From Multifurca ochricompacta (taxonomy: Eukaryota > Basidiomycota > Agaricomycetes > Russulales > Russulaceae): a DNA stretch of 64,000 nt. Positions within the stretch are counted from its first letter, which is position 1, and the number at the start of each line of letters is the position of its first letter. The stretch spans positions 372,001 to 436,000 of the forward strand of contig WTXG01000014.1 of NCBI GenBank assembly GCA_022496185.1, read 5' to 3'. The translations under genes and the position numbers were made by a program. The notes under the pieces were generated by a model. It did not search any database, was not told the DNA's origin, and worked only from the letters and a program-made list of their open reading frames with translations. Shown in pieces: positions 23,403 through 35,832 of the stretch.

Positions 23403-25484
23403 TTAGAGATTGGTGGCTACAGGATTGTCATTGAAATAGTTCCCCTCCAGGGTGCCAAGGAACGCATCTGGGTCTAAAAAGCGCTGTAAGCGATGTAACC
23501 CTAATATCGTGGCTACTTCTCCTTCCTGATATGCCTTGGGCTCTAACGTAGGCAATGCTGGGACAGGAGGAAATTTCGCGAACACATTGCGTGCATCTCG
23601 TACAGCCTGGAGATATGTTCGAAGTGGAACACGCGGAACGTACTGCTTCTCTTCCGCCAGAATGCGCTCTATCGTGCCGTATTTGCGGATATATTGTAGC
23701 GCCCGGTGCGGGCCAATGTTCCGGATTCGAGGGGCGAAATCCGTTCCGAGCAAGAGCGCAAAGTCAATGAAGGCTGCCGCGTCAAGTTGGAGGGCCGATC
23801 GCGCATCAGAGCCTGAGATGAGTAAAAGAGCTTTCTCTCTGCTCGTGATGTTACGGATAAGAGGCGCTCCGTAGATGAGCACATCCTAGAATAGGTGAGC
23901 AAGAGTGAAACGAGACAGTTGTGCACACGATGCGTACGGTGTCCTCACTGGCAACGTAGTCCGCGAAGCCACCGAGTACAAGAGAAGAAGCTAGGGCTTC
24001 CGCTTCGTAGGGGCCAGTAGGCTCAATACACGGCACGCCCATTGCGTCCAAGATAGTTTTGCTCTCCTCATAAGTGATCTCAGTGGGAGGATTGTTGCGG
24101 CGCAAGTAGGACTGGACCATGAAGCAACTCTTCTCACGAAGAGATGAAAGGATAGTCGCAGTCGGTGACTCATTCTGGTCTATACCAGCCTCAGGACCTG
24201 TGAGCTTCTCCCAGAATTTACCTTCTTGAATGGCCAGTTGATACTGAGTCTTGGACATAGCAGCTTGGCGTTGAGCGTCAGCGGGATACAGAGGTGTAGA
24301 GGGAGTGGGGTGGTTGACGAGAGGGCGTCCAGTTGGACCTGACTAGCAGCAGGGCGCACAAGTTCTTGCGGAGCGAGCCCTAAGGGCGTGGGTGAGATAG
24401 TAGTTGTTGGCACACCTCCAGTTTGGCCACGCCACGACGATAGTCCATGTATAGATCAGCGAGGGACATGCCAGACCTTGCCATCTATCACCTTCTTGAT
24501 AGTCTTCAGGGAGTTCAATATCTGCAGCCGCAAGACGGTCAACGAGATCATATCTGTCCTCACTTTGGTTGACAGTGCTAGAAGACAGGGATAATTGCCC
24601 AAAGTGATGAAAGTCCAGTTCCTCAGTTCCAGTGCTATATTGACCCCCAAACCTACAAGGTAGTTTTAACTACACGAGAACCAATCAGGAATGCGACGTA
24701 CACATCAGTTTCTTGGGGCGTAACGATGACGGGCAGGATCACTTCGTGATGAAGTTCGTCAAAATTAACATCATCGAAACCAGTTGGTTCCCCGCGAGCC
24801 AAAATAGGTTCTGTGTCTGAAAGATCACGCCGAGGGTAATGATCCGTGGGCGGCGGGTCTGCGAAATGGTCAGGCTTGGGAACGAGCTGGCTCTCAAAAC
24901 CGGACATCTGCATCCGGAGTGATGACATGATGAGTAGGCGTTCTTGTTCGCTAAGAAGACGCAACGCATTAAAACCCTTTGTCAAGCCTAGCAGCCGCCT
25001 TAGCCTGTCGGATTCAATTTCTCCTCTGAGAGCGTCGGTACGCCTTATGTGCCGCCGTCGGTTTTGCTACATCGCGTCAATAATGTGGGAATGACGGTGG
25101 GGTAGGTAACACATACTTCGTTACTTTTTGCAAGAGTCCGTTCTCCACCATCAAAAACGCAGATGGCTCGAACGTCATTCTCCCTGAGCTCCTGGATGAG
25201 ACGATACCATCCCAGAATGTGTCTATATTCGTGGGGCATGGGTGCAAAGTGGAACCGTTGTGTGACGAGAGTACCATCGCTTGAAACAAAAATAGGGTTG
25301 GCAGAGGAAAAAGGAAATATCGATTCCGTTACATTACAATTGTCTTATTGGAGAGGGATTTAAGACGATTGGGTAGCTGCGTGACTACCTGTGGACTTCT
25401 CGGGTGGGAGAGGTATTAGCAAAGTTAAAAGAACAGTACGCACCAGGCTTTCTGCAAGAATGGTGTGAGACCCAAAACTCCCAT
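23403..25484 (-). CDS. XPG/Rad2-family (PIN-like) nuclease, with an apparent 1-nt deletion
   Basis: The start MGVLGLTPFLQKAW is the XPG N-terminus. It splices to LPNRLKSLSNKTIVIDGTLV, then TQRFHFAPMPHEYRHILGWY, AICVFDGGERT, and a basic RRRHIRRTDALRGEIESDRL bridge. A Ser/Asp-rich insert follows. The XPG-I region reads DAMGVPCIEPTGPYEAEALA, GGFADYVASED and TDVLIYGAPLIRN; then comes FIDFALLLGTDFAPRIRNIG with a helix-two-turn-helix-like GPHRALQYIRKYGTIERIL. The acidic residues (DG in the N-region, E-A-E-A, SEDTD, GTDF) are those that bind metal in FEN1/EXO1/XPG. It is not clearly FEN1, EXO1, XPG or YEN1, but matches a poorly studied fungal group. A 1-nt slip lies in a CCCC run (plus-strand GGGG at about 24307-24310) between ALSSTTP and PTPSTPLYPADAQRQ. 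Confidence 0.85.
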
Positions 25485-25818
25485 GCGCCCGCACCACACG
25501 AATACTATTTTCCTTTCTTTTATAATACAACGGACTCGGAAGTAGTGGTGGTAGCGGTAGCGGTAGTGATTAGTGGTGGTGGCCGCTTAGAGCCGTTTTT
25601 GGTAATCAGCCACTCGATATCACCTTGTCGTCGCTGTCGCGCTCGCCCGACTTTTGAGCGCACCTTGATACACCACAAAAAACAAAACCTGAACCAAGAG
25701 CAAGGCAATTCGCGTATAGTTGACCCATATCATATCTTCACCTAATTGGATAATTGACTCAGGGTGTTTCATCACTAGCTCGTTTGCTCACTTTTCTCTC
25801 CCAGCCCCGTAATTTGCC
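25485..25818. promoter_or_regulatory. Divergent promoter of the XPG nuclease (-) and coatomer alpha (+)
   Basis: A 334-bp space lies between divergent starts. It contains (GGTAGC)-like repeats at about 25545-25585. A regulatory role is inferred from position only. Confidence 0.45.
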
Positions 25819-28800
25819 ATGTCTGTAATGCTCACAAAGTTCGAATCCAAGAGCAACCGCGTGAAGGGTGCGTTCAGTAATTTCAAAAATTTTAAACTCT
25901 GACAAGTTTCTTCCAGGTCTCGCTTTCCATCCAACGCAGCCGTTGCTCGCCGCTTCCTTGCACAATGGTAGTGTGCAGTTGTGGAACTACCGCATGGGTG
26001 TTTTGGTGGATCGATTCGAGGAACACGAAGGTGACTTTCTACCATGTCTCATATTTTCTTGATATCCATCTCTGTGAAGGACCGGTTCGCGCTGTCGCAA
26101 TTCATCCCAGCAGACCGCTATTAGTGACCGGAGGCGATGACTATAAGATCAAGGTCTGGGGTGAGTTGATATACCCACTATCTGAATTTCCTCCATAAAT
26201 TCAAGGCCCCTAGATCTTAGGCCACAAAATAGAAAATGTCTTTTTACTCTACATGGCCATCTGGACTACGTGCGAACTGTCCACTTTCATCACGAGATGC
26301 CTTGGATTGTGTGTTCCGTCGTAGATCTCTTACTCACATGTGACTAAACCCCTTGAATACTCTCTAGATATCCTGCTCAGATGACCAGACGATCCGCATA
26401 TGGAACAGCACCTCCCGAAATTGCATAGCCATCCTCACTGGCCATTCGCACTATGTGATGTCTGCTCTCTTCCATCCCAAAGAGGATCTTGTTGTCTCTG
26501 CATCCATGGACCAGACCGTCAGGGTGTGGGACATCTCTGGCTTACGCAAAAATACCCCCAATTCAGCTCCGGGTACATTTGATACATTCGACAATTTCTC
26601 CACAGTCAAGTATGTCCTGGAGGGCCACGACCGTGGCGTCAACTATGCCGTCTTCCATCCGACGCTTCCGCTCATCATCTCCGCTGCTGACGACCGGCAA
26701 ATCAAGTTATGGAGGATGAGTGAATTAAAGGCGTGGGAAGTTGATGCTTGCCGTGGTCATTTCAACAATGTCTCCAGCGCTGTCTTTCATCCTAAACACG
26801 AACTTATCGTATCATGTGGAGAAGACAAAACTGTTCGCGTCTGGGACTTGGCTAAGCGATCCGCTGTACAGACCTTCCGCAGGGAGCATGATCGCTTCTG
26901 GGTCCTGGCCTCGCATCCGGAGCTTAACCTCTTTGCTGCTGGTGCGTGCACCGTGTAATTCTAGACGCTGGTTAACATCCACAACATGAATAGGTCACGA
27001 CAATGGTCTCATCGTCTTCAAGTTGGAGCGTGAGCGTCCCGCTTTTGCTCTTCAGGGAGACACTGTGTACTACGTTCGAGACAAATACGTACGATCATAC
27101 GACATCAATACAGGTTCGGATATAGGCCTTCTCAGCGTGCGCAAGTTCGGTAGTCCGTATGTCCCGCCCAGGACACTCAGTTACAACCCAGCGGAACGCA
27201 CTGTCCTGCTGACTATCTCGTCTGATAACGGGCTGTACGAGCTCACCAATCTTCCTAAAGATATTTCCGGAGAGCTAAAGGACTCTTCGCTCGATGGAAA
27301 ACGCGGTTCTGGGCAAAGCGCTATATTTGTCGCCCGTAATAGGTTTGCTGTTCTTAACAAGAACACTCAGGTACGGAATACACCGTCATAAGGGATATCT
27401 AATTCAATATTTCATTTAGCTTATCGAAGTCTGCGATTTGACTGGAGCTGTTGTCAAGAGCATCAAACCCCCTGTTCAGACGAACGAGATCTTCTACGGT
27501 GGCACAGCCAGCCTCATCCTTAGCTCCACAAGCTCCGTTGTACTATACGATATCCAGCAACAAAAGACTATTTCCGAGCTTAACACTCCTCCAGTGAAGT
27601 ACATCGTCTGGAGTCAGGATGGATCCCAGGTTGCTCTTATAAGCAAGCACAGTAGGTGCCCCCTTTTACCCCGTCAAACGTAGAGCAGAATTGAATTTCA
27701 TGGCCTGACCCACGTCCAGCTATAACCATTGCCAGCAAGACCTTCTCCCAGAACACGCTCATCCATGAGACCATTCGAATCAAGTCTGGCGCTTGGGACG
27801 ATGCGGGTGTATTTGTGTACTCCACTCTAAATCACGTCAAGTACTGTCTTCCTCATGGGTCCGCTTTTACCTCTGTTTCGCGACGTACCGCTCACTTTCC
27901 CCCTGCAGCGACCATGGGGTCATCTGTACCCTTGACAACCCGGTGTATTTAACCCGCGTCAAGGGCAAGACTGTGCACTGTCTAGACCGTTCCGCCCGGC
28001 CGCGAACCATCACCATCGACCCAACAGAATATCGATTCAAGCTTGCGCTCATTCGGAACAATTTTGACGAGGTCTTATATCTTATTCGTACTTCGAATTT
28101 GCTGGGCCAGAGCATTATTGCGTATTTGCAGCAAAGGGGTTTCCCTGAGGTACGTGCCACCAGAGCGTTCGGGAAGGGCACAGCCAACCCCCCCAAATAG
28201 ATTGCACTTCACTTCGTTGAAGATAAGAACACTCGTTTCGACCTGGCTATTGAGTGTGGCAATCTTGACGTTGCACTCGAGATGGCTAAAGCAATCGACC
28301 GCCCGGAATGTTGGAATCGTTTAGCCCAACAAGCCCTGAAACAAGGGAACCACAAGGTACACATTTCCTCTCGTGCCACATTAGGTTAATTCCTAACTTG
28401 TATATCAGATCGTTGAGAAGGCTTACCAGCAAACTAAGAACTTCGACCGTCTCTCATTCCTATACCTTGCAACTGGGAGCACTGATAAGCTAATTAAAAT
28501 GCAGAAGATTGCGGAGGCTCGCGGAGACCCAATGTCTCGCTTCCACAATGCACTATATGCGGGTGATGTACATAGTCGTATAGCTGTACTGCGTGAGGTT
28601 GGCCTCTGTACGTGCTTTTCTATATTAATTTGCGTACGGTCACATTCACACGTTATCCTAGACCCTCTCGCTTATTTAACAGCAAAGACAAACGGTCTTG
28701 ATGAAATTGCCCTCGAAATTCTTGAGGGCGCCGGCTTGACGGAAGCAGACATTGACGACGTTCCGGATTACGGCCAAACGACCCTGAAGATCCCGTCGAT

Positions 28801-30184
28801 TATTACCCCAACCGCCAACCTTGTGTGGCCAACCGTCCCCGGCGGTGAGAGTTTCTTCGACCGCGCCCTCGCCAATGGAAACTTAGAGACCGGAGTTGAG
28901 CCTTATGCTAACGGTGACGTCGGCGCCACATCTGTGGCTCTCGATGATTGGGCGAAGGATGAGGAGCAAGGCCTGGCTGCCGATGAGGACGGGTGGGATC
29001 TCGACGCAGGTGGAGACGCACGTGTCGATGAGGGAGAAGTGGCTGAAGACATCGACGCCGAGGACGCCGAGGAGCTCGGAGCCGGCGCTGCTCCGGGAGT
29101 GGACGAGACTGAGGTGTGGACGCGCAACTCGCCGTTTGCTGGAGATCATGTTTCCGCTGGATCTTTCGAGACAGCCATCCAGGTTTGTGTGAATATCATC
29201 TTGGCTACTAGGCGCGAGGCAATGACACACCTTGTTCGATAGTTGCTCAACCGCCAGTTTGGTGTCGTTAACTTTTCTCTCCTTAAGCCGCTTTTCTTGT
29301 CCACATTCCGGTCCTCTCACACTTATTTATCACCGTTGGCGTCGCTTCCCCCTCTGCAGTTGCATCTTCGTCGTGACCCTGCAGAATCGTCTCTTTCTCG
29401 AGTATTACCCGTGGCGGTCCAGACCCTTCATCAAATTCGTGTCGAACTGTCAGAGGGGTTCCGCGCGGTGTCAAGTGCAAAGCTCCCCGAGGCGCAAGCC
29501 ATTTTCCGCTTTGTCTTGCGATCACTACTCTTTGTAGCTGTTTCATCGGATGAAGAAGCCAAAGAAGTACACTTCCTCTCATATCGCCTAATAATCTTTT
29601 AACACGGTGCCTTGCTTGCAGTGGCGCGACACGGTGACTCTTGCTCGCGACTATTTACTCGGTGTATCGATTGAGCTTGAACGCCGCCGTGCTGCCCAAG
29701 AAGAGCCGGATAATGTGCGGAGGGGTCTTGAACTCGCAGCGTACTTCACCCATTGCCAGCTCCAGCCTCCACATCTGCAAATTGCCTTGCGCAGCGCCAT
29801 TCAAGTCTTCGCAAAAGCAGGAAATGCAGGAACAGCTGCCAAATTTGCACGGAGGTTGCTTGATCTCAATCCAGATCCCAAAATTGTCTCCCTGGTGAGT
29901 TGGCCATGACAGTAATGTGGGGGTGTTGCTGATCAAAGTAGGCACGGCAACGCATTGCCGCCGGGGACCGCAATCCACGCGATACTGTGGATATCTCATA
30001 TGATGAGTTCACCGAATTCGAGATTTGCGCCGCAAGCTACACTCCGATTTACAAGGGCTCGCCAAGTGTGCGCTGTCCTTACACAGACGCGGCATTCCTC
30101 CCCGAGTTCAAGGGAACGCTCGACCCGCTAACATGTTTGACGGAGATAGGTGTCGTTGCGTCTGGGCTTCCAGCACCGCGGTAG
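25819..30184 (+). CDS. Coatomer subunit alpha (COPI)
   Basis: This is the alpha subunit of the COPI coat for retrograde Golgi-to-ER transport. [17 protein letters not shown] splices to [20 protein letters not shown]. An N-terminal WD40 propeller follows ([81 protein letters not shown]), then the second propeller and solenoid ([56 protein letters not shown]), an acidic linker (about 28960-29110), and the COPI C-terminal domain ([63 protein letters not shown]). About 13 short introns were joined in frame with no disabling change. The length, about 1,210-1,220 residues, fits the family. Yeast calls this gene COP1/RET1. Confidence 0.95.
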
Positions 30185-30381
30185 ATAGTTACTGAATGAT
30201 GTTCTTCACGCGCGCGTAAAACGTTCAAAGATTTTCACTTCCTTTGTTAGGTCACGTGCACGGGTCACTGGCTGGTTTTTTTTTCACGTTCACGTGGTCC
30301 ATAATTGATACCACGTGATTGATTCGCGTCTACCCATCGTGTCGTCGTACTTTACGTTCATCCTTTGTAGCAACCAACTCT

Positions 30382-31079
30382 ATGCATCCTGGCACTCAGC
30401 CACCTATTCCTTCGTCTCCTGGGAAAGAATCCGTCGAATCCATAGGGATACATTCCCATTCACCACCAAGCCCAATTGCAAGATGTTCCCATCCAGCTGT
30501 ATCTGGAAGTGATGAATCTCGGACGCGTTCAGTCGCCGCTATTTTGCGCGATGCCTCAAGGTCGTTTGATCAAAAGTCTTGTGTTATCACTCCCTTCGAT
30601 AATGAGGTTGAACGTGATGCGGAATTCTATCAAAGTTAGTTTGAGCGCATGTATGCGCATTTACTTGATACTTGCTGGCGGGTCCAGTGAATCAAGATGC
30701 TGAAAGTGCTGCCGCAGATTTTAAGGATAAGCAACTCGAGGTCATCGCCTTGATGAACAGCTGGGTGTTCTCGCGTCTTATTTCCGAGAACGAGAGGGCG
30801 GGAGAGTCACTGGCCCACGAGATGGATGCGATGGCAGAAACAGAGAGAGAACAAGGCAGGTCCTTCTTGCCCCATCTTCTCCTTTCTTGTCTTCCTGGTA
30901 GGCAGGCAGCTTCCTCCGAACCCCTCAGCCTCAAATAATTTTTGTGGTTTTTTTATGAACTTGGCGCTGACATTTCATTTACTGTCTTTGCGCGTGATAG
31001 AACGAATGCGGGTACAACTAGAGAGTTGCGTCTCTAACATCAAAGCCGCTCTTGCTACGTTGAGTAGAGCTGTGATGTA
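30382..31079 (+). CDS. Unknown small coiled-coil protein
   Basis: I do not recognise the family. A Pro/Ser-rich N-terminus (MHPGTQPPIPSSPGK) is followed by SVAAILRDASRSFDQKSC, DNEVERDAEFYQ, then after an intron (about 30635-30687) NQDAESAAADFKDKQLEVIA, LMNSWVFSRLISENERAGES and ERMRVQLESCVSNIKAALAT. It is mostly helical, acidic and heptad-like, about 180 residues. The last junction works in frame only if the intron starts with GC (AAG|GCAGGT at 30856) and ends at 31000, a candidate GC-AG intron; a GT donor three bases later gives the wrong frame. The size and helical make-up suggest a subunit of some complex, but no specific one. Confidence 0.55.
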
Positions 31080-31138
31080 GACGATAATAAATTAATTGAT
31101 ATGTAGTGTTTACGTAATGAAGTCAGGTGACATCGAGA

Positions 31139-31171
31139 CATTGAATTGAATTGAATTGAATTGAATTGAAT
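31139..31171 (+). repeat. (TTGAA)n microsatellite
   Basis: About six perfect copies of the pentamer TTGAA lie 55-85 bp upstream of the afi1 ATG, in its leader or core promoter. Confidence 0.85.
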
Positions 31172-31224
31172 TGATTGAGAACACGAGACCCTCTCTTCAA
31201 ACTAACTCACCCTCATACCCATTC

Positions 31225-34206
31225 ATGGGTGTCAATACCCAACATTGTTCTTTCGTCCTACTAGCAGAGTTCGATATCGATCGCGGCGCCCAACTTACAT
31301 ATCAGTTTCCACAACCGTTAGGGACGGATGAAGGGTATGTCATTCACTCACTCCCCATACACCTCCACTCTCAAATTGACAAGGCTCCTTGCCAACCTGA
31401 TGTTGCCTGATGGTGCTGAGAAGCATCTTGAGGATTGGACTATTTTCTTTCTAAACCAGACATCTTTCAACAAGATTGCACCAGTTCTGGCCTTAGAAAC
31501 ACCAGAGCGTGCCGGAAAAGAGAACAAGTCGGAGCTCCTTTACGTTCTCAACCTGGTACGGACAAAACACGACAAAACCGTCCGAAGGTGAGGGCGTTGC
31601 AGCACAACGTACTTTGACATCCACATCAACCGTGATGACCTCTTGTTCAGAGGTGCTGTCGTGAAGGCCATGGCCATATGCACACCACATCCCTTCATCC
31701 AGATATTCAAGGTGCATACCTTTCTCACTAACTGAAACGATTAGCATCTGACTCTTCTATCACCAGCCCGTCCTTCTCTTGGCTCTTGACGACTATTTCT
31801 CCTCACCATCCCAAGACTGTTTGGCGCGTCTATTCGATGCCATCAATTCAATGGACCTTTCCGCTGCACCAATCTTGACACGCGCAGAGAAACTCATTAT
31901 GCGCCATTCAGAGCGCAAGGATGTTTTCATCGAAAAGTTCACCGCAAAGCGCGCTTCGGAGCCATCTCAACACCGAGGACGAGTGAATCACCGGCCAACA
32001 GCCTCTGTCGGATCGCATAGCAGCTTCGATGAAGGCGTCATCATAAGAACTAAGGACAGCATGGATGGGCGAGGGCGAGCGAGCTCGGATACAAGCGTTC
32101 GGACTGCGTCAGTCTCTCGTCAAAACGGAAGCGAACACTCCTCATCCGAAACTTCTTTTTCCCTGGGAGGGAGCGCCGTTTGGGTGGGCGATGAAGGTGG
32201 CTCGCTCGAACACTCTGCGGCTCCCGGGGTGTCTTCGAGTTATGGAAGCCATGGAGGCTCGGCAACCGCTAGAAGTGGAAGAAAATCCACGGATGCCTCG
32301 TCGAATTCTTCTCATGGCCAACACACACGCCCCCCTCTGAACACTGGGACATCAGAACCTCGTTTAGTGACGAAAGACACGCACTATTACCATACCACGA
32401 TTAACTACAAGGGTCACCAGCTGCCTATCAAGATGCCTTTGTTCACGTTCCCACAGGAAGTTGGCGACGTAAGTGGCCTAAGCAGTCATGAAATCGCGGC
32501 TGTGTCCTAGGAACCTGATTTGGGCACCGCAGTATTCCCTCATCCAGCTCATCCAAACTTTCTCGACCGCCACCATATCTGGACCCCTGCACCCTCACCT
32601 TAATTCTAATGGGAGTCTCACCCATCCCATTACCTTGCTGTTCAACGCGCTTGTGACTGGCAAGCGCATCATCTTCCTTGGACACAATCGCCCCGCAGGC
32701 GAGGTGTCCAGCTATGTGTTGTCGGCATGTGCGCTAGGATCTGGCTGCGGCATAATCCTTCGCGGTTTCATCGAGCGGGCCTTTCCTTATGCCAACCTCA
32801 CGAATCGAGATGAGTGGGAATCTGTGTAAGAGCCCGACACTGCCGCCTCAGAATAGCAACAAACTAATTTGGCATCACTTGACACGCTCCTAGACCCGCG
32901 TACATCGCGGGAGTGACCAATCCTATTTTTGAATCATCAGGGTCCTGGGACCTTCTGTGTGATGTGGGCGGCGGGCGCATGATTGTGTCAAGGGACATGC
33001 ACTCTTCGCATCCTCTATCTGGAGTACAGGCAGGACCGCCTTCGATGATCACGCGCACCGGCACGCTCAAAGCTGAGTCGTCGATTGGCAGTGAGGATGA
33101 CCTTGGCCGTACCCCAGGACGAGAAAACCAAGCACAGAAAAGCGACATTGTTGCCAAGGCTGATAGCGCTGATAATGTGTTCATTGAGGACGTAAGTACA
33201 CATGAGGTCAGGTTGATGCCTTAATAATAATAATACATAACTTTTTCATTGATATAGATTATCACGGCAATCAACTTTCACTTCGGGGAATCCCTGGTTC
33301 GTGCACGCTTTGTGGAATATGTATGGCGCTTCGTCCGATTAGCATCTCGATACGAGGAGGACATCCTAGGGACAACGACGATTGGCTTTCCCGGGATTTC
33401 TTTTAATGAAGGGCCTGGTGACACTTCTCAGTTGGGTAGCGGAACCGTCTTTCTCGACGATGCCGCTGGTTCCCGAGAAGTACTGGCGAACGCAAGCCGA
33501 ATCGAGGGTTGGCGGCGGACCGCCATGTATCCTATGTTTCAAGAGGTGATACTTGGCCATATTCATATTCCAAAATTAGGATTGCACTGAACGGCTTACC
33601 CACTATCGGGTGTAACAGGATTTCAAGCGTAGCCTTGCGACTAGTGCAATCCGGGGATTCGACATTAATCACCAACTTTGGCGACTGCGGAACGTAAAGC
33701 ATATGCCAGATGCTGAGGTGGAACTAATTATGCGGACTATGGTTAATTCCGTCCAAACGTATAATCAAGTGGTGGAGGTGCGTTTCTCGATTGCATGCTA
33801 TTTGACCTCGACAGTCCCCTTAGCCATCCACTATAGCTTCTTGCCCTAACCCCACCCCACAATGGCGGTCTTCTTCCTCTAAGCTTTGGGCTATTCCACC
33901 AGCAGGAAGTCACGCGCGACCTGACCGTTGACCTGTTCACGCAGTTGCGCATGTTTCCCGTGAGTTGATCTGCCATACGCCATTCCCCGCGCAGTTTGCT
34001 AATAACTCGAGGCATGCATGCAGGTTGGGGTGCAGTTTCTACAGGCGCTAAACCACTTCCAGCGCTATGCGTACGTCCGGCAAGCACGCGCACGAGAGTC
34101 GCGAGGTGTTGGGCCGCGGGATACCTCTGGCCCTGGTCTGCTAGCGCCACCTACTTTCTCGAGGACCCCAACGCATCGAAGCGAACTCAATTCAGGCGCG
34201 GGGTGA
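31225..34206 (+). CDS. Afi1/MesA-type DENN protein (Arf3 docking, polarity)
   Basis: MGVNTQHCSFVLLAEFDIDR, GAQLTYQFPQPLG, LLANLMLPDGAEKHLEDWTI and LLYVLNLVRTKHDKTVRRGA form the N-terminal docking domain of Afi1 (uDENN-like). FKPVLLLALDDYFSS and EKLIMRHSERKDVFIEKF follow. After a Ser-rich insert (about 31950-32340) comes the SPA/cDENN part: YKGHQLPIKMPLFTFPQEVG, YSLIQLIQTFS, PITLLFNALVTGKRIIFLGH and WDLLCDVGGGRMIV. The C-terminal dDENN-like part has INFHFGESLVRARFVEYVWR and VGVQFLQALNHFQRYAYVRQ. Afi1 links Arf3/Arf6 to polarised growth and exocytosis; DENN proteins act as Rab/Arf regulators. ATG at 31225 is the first in frame. About nine introns join in frame. Confidence 0.85.
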
Positions 34207-35832
34207 CCAAGTCATCATGCAACCGCATTCACCCATACCCATATACATTGTATCTTAGCTTAGATGACTGTGACCTGTGACAGTCACGCATTTTCTTAAT
34301 ATGTTTATCCCCTGCCAGTCAGGCCATTGAGCCACGACCACCCAGTTTTTGACCTTTGGCTACCCGTCGAATAAATTCGAAAGGGAGGGGTGGGGACGAT
34401 TTTTTTCAACGAATTATCGTGTGGCTGCGGGTCAACAACCTGGGCAACGATAACGGACCATAAGTCTAGGGTGTCTGAAACACCCCTTGAAGCTATGCAC
34501 CAAACCTGTACTGGCTCCATTTGTTAGGGGTAAATTTTGAGTCAGTTTGGAAGGAAGGTATATCCCCATGCCTTTAGGGGACTTCCCCCGCTCGTCATAC
34601 AAGGGGAAAAAACCAGGGGAAAAACCCAAGGGAGCTAGGAGTAGTGGATACAGCAGCCGCTTCCAAGCAAGGCAAAAACGTTGAGCCCTCCTAAATCGAG
34701 CGAGTGGATGTAGTGCGTGATGCGATGCTCGACATTAAGGATGCTAGAATGAGGAGAGCTAGAGAGCAGTACTAGTACTAATTTGCAAAGATTACCCGCA
34801 TTTGCTACCGGAGGTAGTATCTAAGATCATAGATCATAGAAGAGGCGCTACCTCTGAGTCAGAAGAACATGAAAAAAAAAAAAAAAGATCGCAGTACCAA
34901 CGTTCAGGGAGCCTATGCTTGCCATCAAACGAGAGTAAGCTGCGCTATTTTGAAGAAGAGAATCGGGGGGGGAAGGGGGAAAGGAAGGGAAAAATGCGTT
35001 CTCAAAAATATTAAGCCCCTGAACGCGGACGGAACCCAAGCATTATTCCAGTTCCACCACCAGTGCGTATGAAGGCTCCCAGATGAGACCCAGAACCAAC
35101 CAGAGCATCTATAGAACTCCCTCAGTTTGAAACCAGTCCGAGTCCGAGTCAAACAAGCCAGTCAAGCCAGTCAAGCCGTCAAATCCCCCCCCCCCCTTCT
35201 CTCTCTCTCTCTCCCACCAGTGTGTGTATCACAGAGCAGAGGTCAGAGGTGGAGGAGGATTGATGAGAGTCAGCATTAGGAAAGAAAAGAAAGCACAACA
35301 CAAATGCAGGTTGTCGAGCCAACCGGTAATACCCCACCCCCTTCCTCGCATCGGAATGGCGGAATACACGCAACCGCTTCCAGCAATCGTAGTTAGCCAC
35401 CGCCGGTTAAACGTGTGTTCGTGTGTTAAAGTCCGGATCGCCCGTCCTTATCCAATGAGGGCGAGCGATCATTTATTTCTTGCGCGCACAACGTATGTTT
35501 TATGCGGTGCGGCTACAGAGTACATCCCAATCCCACGGTAGTGCGCGACGTCACAGCCTCGACACGACAGCGAGGGTCAGGGGAAAGGGGAAAGGGGGGA
35601 CCCCTCGTTCCTGGGCCCTGGGGAATGCGTGGAACTTGCACGCACATCGTACTTTAGTAAGCTACGTATGTACCAACTACTCACCATCATCCAGGGAGAT
35701 GGTCACCCCTCCAAAAGTTATAGGTGTGCACTAAATGTTTTGCAGTGGTAAGTTCGTGTACAATATATGTAAGTTCTTCACATACAATTACATCATGAGA
35801 AAGGTATAAGGTCCAATAAGCTAACAATATAA
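34207..35832. other. Intergenic, low-complexity patches, no gene seen
   Basis: No frame on either strand splices into a protein I can support. It contains an A14 run (about 34873-34886), a G-rich purine stretch (about 34960-35000), a (CT)n tract preceded by C10 at about 35186-35212, and short purine repeats at about 35580-35600. Confidence 0.45.

Noticed and set aside
25404..25745. 113-residue plus-strand ORF between the XPG nuclease and coatomer genes
   Set aside because: It overlaps the first exon of the nuclease (MGVLGLTPFLQK on the minus strand) and the promoter, and has no domain.
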